A stretch of DNA of 54,662 bases from Hypsibius dujardini (taxonomy: Eukaryota > Tardigrada > Eutardigrada > Parachela > Hypsibiidae). The position numbers and the translations under genes were made by a program. Shown here one piece after another: positions 47,563-54,662 of this stretch. A model generated the notes under the pieces. The model was not told the origin of the DNA and searched no databases. It was given only the letters and a program-made list of their open reading frames with translations. The stretch lies in contig LRSR01006272.1 of assembly GCA_001579985.1 (NCBI GenBank), positions 1-54,662 of the forward strand, in the 5' to 3' direction. The first letter of the stretch is position 1. Each line of letters starts with the position of its first letter.

Positions 47563-49346
47563 TCGTAATGCTCGCCTCCCAATACATGGGGAAGAACAAT
47601 CATTCCATCCAACGCTTGACGCGATCACTGCTGCGGCCACCCTCATTCTCGACAGTATTTTCTCACACCACCCCCCACTGTTGTGTTTTTCCCTCGCTCG
47701 TGCGCGCGCTCTCTCTCTCTCTTTCTTCGGGATATTCTGTTTTGTTTTTGCAAAAGATGACGATGCCGCCGCCTTTCCCCCTTTTCTCAGCTTTGTTCTG
47801 GAAATTTTACATCTTCATTTAAATTTAAATTTTTATGTCTTTTGCCGAGGACGACCCTTTTGCGGGGCGTTTGGTGATGGAGAACCGTGTTGTTTCACAT
47901 TTGCAGTCGCTTCTTGCCGATTTCCTGCCATTGATTTTATATTGCTTTGCACGATCTGTCTTTCCTGAGCCGCAGCGCCTTGATGCTGCAGTTTCTACCT
48001 GGACATGTACCATAGACTCCCTTTTCCGTAGTGGAAAAACGACAATAATGTGCACTTTCGTGAAATCCCACTTTCATCATTTCCCACTTTCAAGGGATGA
48101 TTTCCAAGGCGGAAACTCGAATCATTTGAATACTTCTTTTTTGGATAGTCTTATTTACAAGGATTATGAATATAGCGGCATAGCTCAGCGCTGAGGTCCC
48201 AAGAAGATTTGTATGATGCAGAGTGTCCGTTTTGAAAATCATTCCGTGTTAGATCCGCAGTTATTAGGGATAGCAAAGCTAGATTTGCATAGGAAGGCTA
48301 AAAAACTAGGCTAATTTTACAATTTTATTTTCTTTATAAAAAAGTGAATCAAAAGTTTTCATTACCAAAGATTTTTGTGGGGAAAAAACCAGGTGCATGC
48401 TTAATTGGCGGAAAAATCAAAACTAAAAAATGATAAATAAGAGTCTTGGTTACGAAAAGAAAATCTGAAACTCATTAGTCAATAATTGTCAGCTGACTAA
48501 TAACTAGTTTTAATTGTTGCCATTTCTACCTTCCGTGAACCTCCTTCTCCCTAGTTAGCACTTCTGTCAGTCGCTCGACGGCTGTCGTGTTGTATTATAA
48601 GCAATCAAGGAAGCCTTCAGTCATGCCATTAAATGCCGTATTATCGTGGAGATCCCCTCTCATTATTGGACTACGAGGTAAAACGTTTAAGTTGACGCAC
48701 TGGCAAAATCGCGTTTAAGCTGACGCAGCGAGGGAAACAGGGGGCGCATATGTCGCAACTGATGCGATGTGTGCAAACGAGCAAGTGGCGCCTCTACAGC
48801 CTAGAATCCGACAGTTTTCACAGCAAAATTTCTCCTTCTTTTTTCCCAGCACTCATATGCAGTCTGCAACTCGATTCCTACTTTTGATTGGGTAAAATCT
48901 TGTTACCAGGTCTTTTTTGGACGTTTTCAAAGTTTCAAATGTCAACTCTATTGGCAAATCGTGAAACAGCAGGAAAAATAAAAAGTGCGTCAACTTCAGC
49001 GTTTTACTTCGTACTGAAGGAAGCGCCACTGGCACGATTCGCGAAACGATTTCTGTATCCCGCGTTATGGGCACAGTACTTAGGAAAAGAGCGTTGGTCT
49101 GGATGTGAGACTTGCACAGACAATGGATCATTGTCCGCGAGCGACACTCATCAGAATGTACACAAAAAACAACACGGGAACTTTAATTAAAACCGTTCAG
49201 ACACAAATTTCAAACATTCAAACACGAAGCGTAACATTCAAACAAACTGTTCAGGAAGACTGGCTGCCAGAACCACTCCTACCGTCAGACCACAAACGTT
49301 CTTCAATCAAACTGAACTGAAACCTTCGAAACGTCAGCTGTATTGA
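47563..49346. other. p85 - M3 peptidase-like intergenic region (convergent genes)
   Basis: 3' flanks of two converging genes. No coding region is supported. A short CT dinucleotide run lies at 47709-47722. The terminal-inverted-repeat element at 48672-49013 is listed separately. From about 49185 to 49260 there is a loose repetition of TTCAAAC/TTCAGAC motifs. Confidence 0.6.
48672..49013. mobile_element. 342-bp element with 29-bp terminal inverted repeats
   Basis: The left end (48672-48700, starting TACGAGGTAAAACG) and the inverted right end (48985-49013) match at 26 of 29 positions. A partial third copy of the inner motif (CGTTTAAGCTGACGCAG) lies next to the left arm at about 48712-48729. 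There is no ORF of note inside. The structure suits a non-autonomous DNA transposon; a target duplication is not evident. Confidence 0.5.
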
Positions 49347-50762
49347 TCAGACAATGTCATAAAGCCGTAAAAGAGCCTGTGGAGATGGATCACGGCCGCG
49401 GAAACGGCGAAATACTTCCGCCGAATGGCATCCGCCGCCGAGACTAAGAAAAGTATCCCGGAAACTGTTGAAGAAACAGAAAAATGATCATTTTGTTGCG
49501 AGACGGCACGGCATCTGGACTTGAGAAAACGTACAGCTTTCCAGTTTGACGCAGCGCCTTGTCGTTGGTGAAGCCAGCTTCCCCAAAGGCGGCAAAGACG
49601 TCCGCCGCGACCATCTAACATGGAGAAGCAGGATTTACCGAGTTGGATGACAGAAACATTACATTTCAGCAGGCAAAATCTTACTTCGGACCACAAGAAG
49701 GTATAGTAACCGGCCGCGTACGGACCGATAAAAATGTGAGCAAAACCACACGGATGGGAGTCGCGCTTGTCAAGCGCGAAAGGCATCATATTCCGCCAGA
49801 CATCCTTCGTGATGTCCAGCCAGAAATCAGTTCTAAAAAATAAACCACGATTAGTCAAAGACAATACAGGAGAACACAGTGAAAAAACGGTAGAAGGCCG
49901 GCAGATAGACAGGCAGGCAGGCAGGCAGGCAGGAGATAAAAAGATAAATAAGTGCAGAGGCAAGCAAATTGATAGTTCCGACAGACAAAAAAAGATAAAC
50001 AAACAGGTAGACAAACAGACAGATAATCCAAACAAATAGTGGCAGACAACAGAGAGGCATGAAGACACGGAGAAAAGTGGGCGGACAGACTGACAAACAG
50101 ATAAGCAGGCAGAGAGATAGACGCACGACAAGAATGCATGCCAACAGATCAGCAGATAGAAGAAATCATTATTATTGAATAAAGCAATATAAAAACTCGT
50201 AACCTACTTGGTATATAGAGAAAGATCCAGTATACCGAAGTACATTTCCGACAAGAGATCCAACGATGACAGGTGCTTTTCCGACTGATATAACCTCCGC
50301 ACGAGGTCGTCGGGAATTTCTTTTCCGGTATCGATGTGCCTCGAGAGGCGCTTGAGTACCACAGGACTCTGCAGCAGCATTCGCATAGTGCTTCCGCAGA
50401 CATGGAGGGCATCCCACTCGACGTTATTGGTGCCGGATATGTCACCGTAGGGCATTGTAGTGAGAAGATGTTGCATTGAAGATCCAAACTGTTTGCAGCA
50501 GAATACTTTTCAGTGACTGAACAACCAGAGGAACAAAAAGTTTCACTCATACTTTTTCGAAAAAAACATTCACATCCTCGTACGTCAGTAAAGAAGGATT
50601 TGATGCGTTCGGGGGCTGAAAACTAAAGAGCAGGGAAGCCAGTGGTAAGGATCCCGCGGCGACGCTCTTGCCTGGAGAAAATAAGAAGACGATTAAAAAA
50701 CGAGTTCTCCTTGATTGACCAAATCTGTATCAGTCATTTATCTGCCTGGCTTTCTGGCTTTT

Positions 50763-50796
<34 letters not shown>

Positions 50797-52626
50797 ACTG
50801 TCTGATGTCTGTCTGTATGTCTGTCTGTATGTATGTCTGTCTGTCTGTCGGTTGGTCGGTCGGTCGGTCGGTTGGTCGGTCGGTTGGTCGGTCCGTCTGT
50901 TTGTCTATCTGTTTGTACGCCTGTTCAGTTGCCTGAGGGCCTGTCACTTCACTTAGGCGAGACGTGACAGCTTGCTTCACGCTCGATTGAATTGGCCTGT
51001 TTTCAACAGCGACTAACTTTGACCGAGCTCCAAACGCGGCATCAAGCCCTTCTGGCCCGGACGAGCGTATGGGTCCAGGTAGAATCCCGCAATTTCCCGG
51101 TCGTCCTCGTCGAATATCTGGTAGCGCTTAACGTCTCGGTGCCAGACAAGAGCTCCGTTACTCTCCTTGATGGTTACATTGAAGAGATCTTTGCACAGCT
51201 GGAAAAGCTGCTCCAGGATCACCGGGTACTGGAAGTATGACTGCACCTCCGACTCAGAAATTCTAAAACGGATGGGGTATAAGAAATTTGGAAACTAATC
51301 AATACACCCCAGAAAATCGAGAGAACGAAGATGGCGGACAAACAGACATTAGACACAGACAAACAAAGAGACAGACAAATGCAGATAGGCAGAAAGACAG
51401 ACAGAAAGACAGACAGGTAGAATGACGGATAGACAAACATACATACATACATGCAGGCAAACAGACAGATAGACACAGACAGACAGACACAGACAGGCAA
51501 CCAGGTAAGAAAGATAGACGAAGACGTACTGAAAATTCGCTTCACGTTGCTTTCTTCTCCAGTACGCCATATCCCACAGCTGCAAATCCTCATTGAACCC
51601 GCTTTTATTCGCAAAATCCTGTAGTTCCACTAGATCACTTTGGCACTTGACTTTACTGGGCAGCGTCAGCTCCGACAGACTGGTCATCACATGTTTCACC
51701 GAGCGAGCCATTTTGGTTTCCATTGAAAGTTCCGCGTAGTTCTCGTAGCCAAACAACTTGGCCTCTTTGCTCCTGGATGAAAAGCACAAGCAGAGAATAA
51801 GAAACAGGCCTCCTAGATAGAATGATCATCAGTCACGCCCATCAAAGCATACCGCATCAGCCTGATATCTTCGATGATCAAGCTGTTATTCAGATCGGCG
51901 TCCCGGAAGCCGGCGCGACCGACGAACGCCTGCCATGCATCCCGGCGCATTTTACTGTCCCGGCAGTACATCATAAAAGCGTCGTAAACCGGCGTCTTCA
52001 ACGTCACCGACATCCTCGTTGAGTCTGCCCTGAAACGCAAAAAACGTGGCAGAATGGACATAATATCAGTCAACTCATTATTCAATCAATCAGACAGTCC
52101 GCTAAATATGAAATGGAATGTTGAAAATGTCTTACGGGTCTCGTCCAAAACGTCCTAAAACGCTCAATGGCGCCTCTTCCATGGCTGCCGGATTCAGAAT
52201 GGAGGAGGAAAACTGTGCACTCGACTTGACTAACCGTGAGCTGGTAATATAGTGGAACGGGAAAGGATTAATGGCATCGCAAAAAGTAATTCTCAGGGTC
52301 CAAGCCACTCATGCGAGCTTCTCACCGAAAGGTCTGCTGCTTCTCACTGAGCGTGGCGAGGATGGACTGATAAACGTTGTGGTCTTGCTGACTGAGTTCA
52401 GCGCCGTTCAGGCGGGCTTCCAGGAGAGCCCTTGAGACAACCCGTTTCTGTGGTTCCGAGAGATCGCGTTGTTTCGCTATTTCCTGTTGTCCGGCGAGAA
52501 AACATGACGCATATACGTATATTTGTACAAGAAATTGCAAACACTGAGGAGAAGACAGATCAATCTATAAACAGATAAACAGACAGACAGACAAACAGAC
52601 AGGAAGGCAAATCGACAGACAAACAA

Positions 52627-52677
<51 letters not shown>

Positions 52678-54113
52678 AACAGGACATGGAGACAGATATA
52701 GAGATAGACAGACACACACACACAAACGCACAAACCGATCGAATGACAGACAGAAAGATTAAAAGACAAACCGAAAGACATAAAGGACATGGAAACAGAT
52801 ACACAAACAGACAGAAATACAGACAAACAAACCTAGAGACAGACAAACAGGCAGGCAGTGCATGGAAGAGGCACAGAAACAAACAACATGTGCAAAAAAA
52901 ATTAAGTACGATCGAAATCGTTCTTTACCAGCTTTGCATCATACGCACCTTGACTGCTTTGAATAATGTCTGACTTGAATTTGGTAGACACCGACATCGG
53001 TAGACTGCTTGCTCGCTCTGAAGAGAGAATCCCCATAAGACGGAGAATAAAATTAGAACGGTCACATTCTGATTTAATATATTTTAATTAAAAACGTTCA
53101 TTAAACTATTTGTACAACATATATCGATCAATTTATAACAAATTAATGTGCTAATAATCAGATAATAATCACATGGTGACCATTTCTATTCAAAAAAATG
53201 GTCTATGCAATGGTATAACGCTAAGGTAGACGGTTTTGCTTGCGAAAACAATTAAAAATTTGTCCCTGCATTTCAAAATAATCTAAAATATTTTCGAATT
53301 AAATAATTTAATTAAGATAAGCGTCTAACAACATACTGTTTTCCATTTTAACTTGTATTTTAAGTTTTGACTCAAAAAATGTAACGGACAAGGAGATAAC
53401 TTGCTTTTTACCGAATTGCTTGTAGGGACACACCAATCAATCGATCGATCGATCATTCGAAAGCGACGATCGAAACGCAAAATTTATGCAATTCATCAAT
53501 CAAGCACGACCTCACTCACACAATCTGCCAAAATAAGGACGCAACTGCAATTTTCAGCACACTCTCACCTGTAACAGCGCATCCTCCAACTGCGGCGACG
53601 TTTTCCCACACGACAACGTCTTGGCGGTCGTGAAGGCGTGCACCAACGTGTGGTTCAGCCGGTCGAGGGGATCGAAAACCGCCTCAAAAGTGGCATTCTC
53701 CGGTGACTCTGCAAAACACACCGCAACATCTCCGCATGCCCTCGCACACCATCAAATGAAGTCACACGCACTTTTAATGTCTTCTTCGAGCTGGTAGAAG
53801 GCAGACTCGTAGTTGATGGCGATTTTCCCGAGGCCGCTCAACACATTCTTATCGGAGATGATGTCGTACTGCGGCTCACGGTCCGTCCGCAACAGCGGAT
53901 TGCTTTGCTCCGTGTCCGGGGGCACCGCAGGTAGGCTGCAAAGGGAGCAACAACTTCAAATCTACAGAGGAAAATGTGTGCGAGGCAGCGAACTCACAGC
54001 AGGTAGTAGCCGTTGTGGGAGACCCGGCTGGATGAGAATGTCCGCTGCGGAGTCCGCTGCAGCTCTCGTCGCACGCACATAACCAGCAGCCGCGCGTGTC
54101 TCCGGAAACGCAT
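49347..54113 (-). CDS. M3 family oligopeptidase-A-like protein with a degenerate zinc site (pseudopeptidase)
   Basis: M3 peptidases (OpdA, thimet oligopeptidase, plant organellar oligopeptidase) are zinc enzymes that cut short peptides. Fourteen exons join in frame to 720 aa: 54113-53998, 53935-53772, 53708-53569, 53017-52949, 52483-52326, 52240-52136, 52029-51853, 51772-51530, 51262-51018, 50671-50553, 50488-50208, 49832-49685, 49614-49535, 49464-49347. The first exon (MRFRRHARLLVMCVRRELQR) is Arg-rich without acidic residues and suits a mitochondrial presequence. OpdA-type segments: NPLLRTDREPQYD, KEAKLFGYENYAELSMETKM, IAGFYLDPYARPG, VSGT-like SGTNNVEWDAL, FAHIFIGPYAAGYYTFLW, FRDTFLSLGGG, VFRRFRGRDPSPQALLR. 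At residues 511-515 the zinc motif HEFGH reads EKFGS, and the third ligand Glu is His541. The motif spans the exon 10-11 junction, whose GTATGA donor and CAG acceptor keep the exact family spacing. Catalysis by the family mechanism is therefore unlikely. Confidence 0.9.
49905..50115. repeat. (CAGG)n/(CAGA)n/(ACAA)n array in intron 11 of the M3 gene
   Basis: A run of CAGG units is followed by degenerate CAGA and ACAA units in the 375-bp intron. Confidence 0.8.
50755..50925. repeat. (TCTG)n passing into (TCGG)n in intron 9 of the M3 gene
   Basis: TCTG units change to a block of TCGG/TTGG units (about 50848-50893) and back to TCTG, another case of variant units spreading within one array. Confidence 0.85.
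51340..51500. repeat. (CAGA)n array in intron 8 of the M3 gene
   Basis: CAGA/CATA array within the 267-bp intron. Confidence 0.8.
52560..52860. repeat. (CAGA)n array in intron 4 of the M3 gene
   Basis: The longest tetranucleotide array on this gene, with a pure CAGA core at about 52634-52670 and a short CA run near 52713-52722. Confidence 0.85.
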
Positions 54114-54239
54114 GTTTATTTTCGATAGTTGTCCAGTCGGAAATATAAGCAGATCTGAGGTAAAACCAAGAGAGTTGCAATCCGGGAGGAATAAAATTTA
54201 AAAACCACAACATCAGCATTCAGCAGTAATACTTTTTTT

Positions 54240-54391
54240 ATTGGTGCGAACGACTGTAAATCCCGCCTCTTACATTGCGGAGTTTATTATTGGTGCGAAC
54301 GACTGTAAATCCCGCCTCTTACATTGCGGAGTTTTTTATTGGTGCGAACGACTGTAAATCCCGCCTCTTACATTGCGGAGTTTTTGATTGG
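54240..54391 (-). promoter_or_regulatory. 49-bp tandem promoter array with four CCAAT boxes
   Basis: Three nearly identical 49-bp units start at 54241, 54290 and 54339. On the gene strand each carries a CCAAT box (54240, 54289, 54338) and a GGCGGG GC box (about 54262, 54311, 54360); a fourth CCAAT box follows at 54387, again 49 bp on. The array lies about 130-280 bp upstream of the ATG of the M3 gene, the normal range for NF-Y and Sp-type sites. Units differ only in their last few bases, so the amplification is recent. A regulatory role is inferred. Confidence 0.6.
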
Positions 54392-54662
54392 CTCGTTGCA
54401 CAGTCACCACACCTCCTTCTGGGCTTTGGTCGTTGTTCAGCCGGAAATGACGGTTTTCTTTGCCAGTCGGTAAAATGAAGGTCAGAAAATGTCTCAACTA
54501 TATTTATTTTAAATTAACTCAATTAAAAGTGATCATTTTATGAGATAAATTTTATGGGCAAAACTTGAATTTTTTTTTTGAGAAACTTAAGTCCGGAAAT
54601 TACTCGAAGATTATGTAATTACATTCCTTTTCTTATACTTAAAAACAGGCATTTTATATACA
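54392..54662. other. Terminal AT-rich flank
   Basis: Upstream flank of the M3 gene. No gene, repeat or RNA is seen. Confidence 0.5.

Noticed and set aside
50490-50552. Hidden HExxH motif in intron 10 of the M3 gene
   Set aside because: Reading through the 64-bp intron gives a stop shortly after the donor and no HExxH in any frame, and the spliced product already has the exact family spacing.
3360-52882. Many long ORFs made of repeated Ser-Val-Cys-Leu or Asp-Arg-Gln-Thr periods, resembling cysteine-rich or signal-peptide-like proteins
   Set aside because: They are translations of (TCTG)n and (CAGA)n arrays inside introns, occur on both strands and in several frames, and have no conserved context.
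49347-54113. Mitochondrial intermediate peptidase (MIPEP) as identity of the M3 gene
   Set aside because: The C-terminus (LGGGCHSAEVFRRFRGRDPS) and the NPLLRTDREPQYD start follow the oligopeptidase A pattern better than MIPEP, despite the likely mitochondrial presequence.
53962-54219. 85-codon - strand ORF as the N-terminus of the M3 gene
   Set aside because: It is in a different frame from the exon that fits the splice phase; the ATG at 54113 in the other frame joins exon 2 correctly and gives a plausible presequence.
1-54662. tRNA or rRNA genes
   Set aside because: No cloverleaf with A and B box sequences and no rRNA core sequence was noticed by eye; a tRNA scan could not be run.

Overview
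The window is eukaryotic nuclear DNA, most likely from a parasitic flatworm (tapeworm or fluke; this is inference, not a species call). All recognisable genes are split into small exons by GT-AG introns, introns range from about 40 bp to 2 kb, the standard code is used, and intergenic DNA is AT-rich and full of (TTGA)n and (TCTG)n/(CAGA)n tetranucleotide repeats. There is one short assembly gap (31 N at 13392-13422).

Layout. Four genes lie on the + strand: a shortened CEP290 (ciliary transition zone, 29 exons, 1558-11998), an OCRL/INPP5B-type inositol polyphosphate 5-phosphatase (6 exons, 13625-19281), inositol-tetrakisphosphate 1-kinase ITPK1 (7 exons, 21752-26311), and further on a PI3-kinase p85-type regulatory subunit (13 exons, 41728-47562). 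Two lie on the - strand: TIPRL/TIP41 (7 exons, 33903-31630) and an oligopeptidase-A-type M3 family protein with a mitochondrial-looking presequence (14 exons, 54113-49347). For each of these I chained exons by splice sites and reading phase, and the sums close in frame (1612, 734, 386, 825, 292 and 720 aa). A further spliced + strand gene of unknown function (29633-31017, about 389 aa) sits in a 4 kb segment between two direct repeats; the distal repeat holds the last exon of TIPRL and the proximal one a splice-dead copy of it.

Functional theme. OCRL-type phosphatase, ITPK1 and p85 all act in inositol lipid or inositol phosphate metabolism, and CEP290 and OCRL/INPP5B are both cilium-associated. 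The most striking single observation is that the M3 peptidase homologue keeps its fold-defining segments and an intact reading frame but has replaced all three zinc ligands and the catalytic glutamate (HEFGH becomes EKFGS; the third ligand Glu becomes His). It looks like a pseudopeptidase. Its upstream region carries a nearly identical 49-bp tandem array with four evenly spaced CCAAT boxes.

The non-genic stretches contain a 161-bp near-palindromic element, a 342-bp element with 29-bp terminal inverted repeats, a family of four 30-nt hairpin repeats just upstream of p85, an AT-rich island with unrecognised divergent ORFs around a perfect 12-bp stem hairpin, and several diverged tandem duplications.
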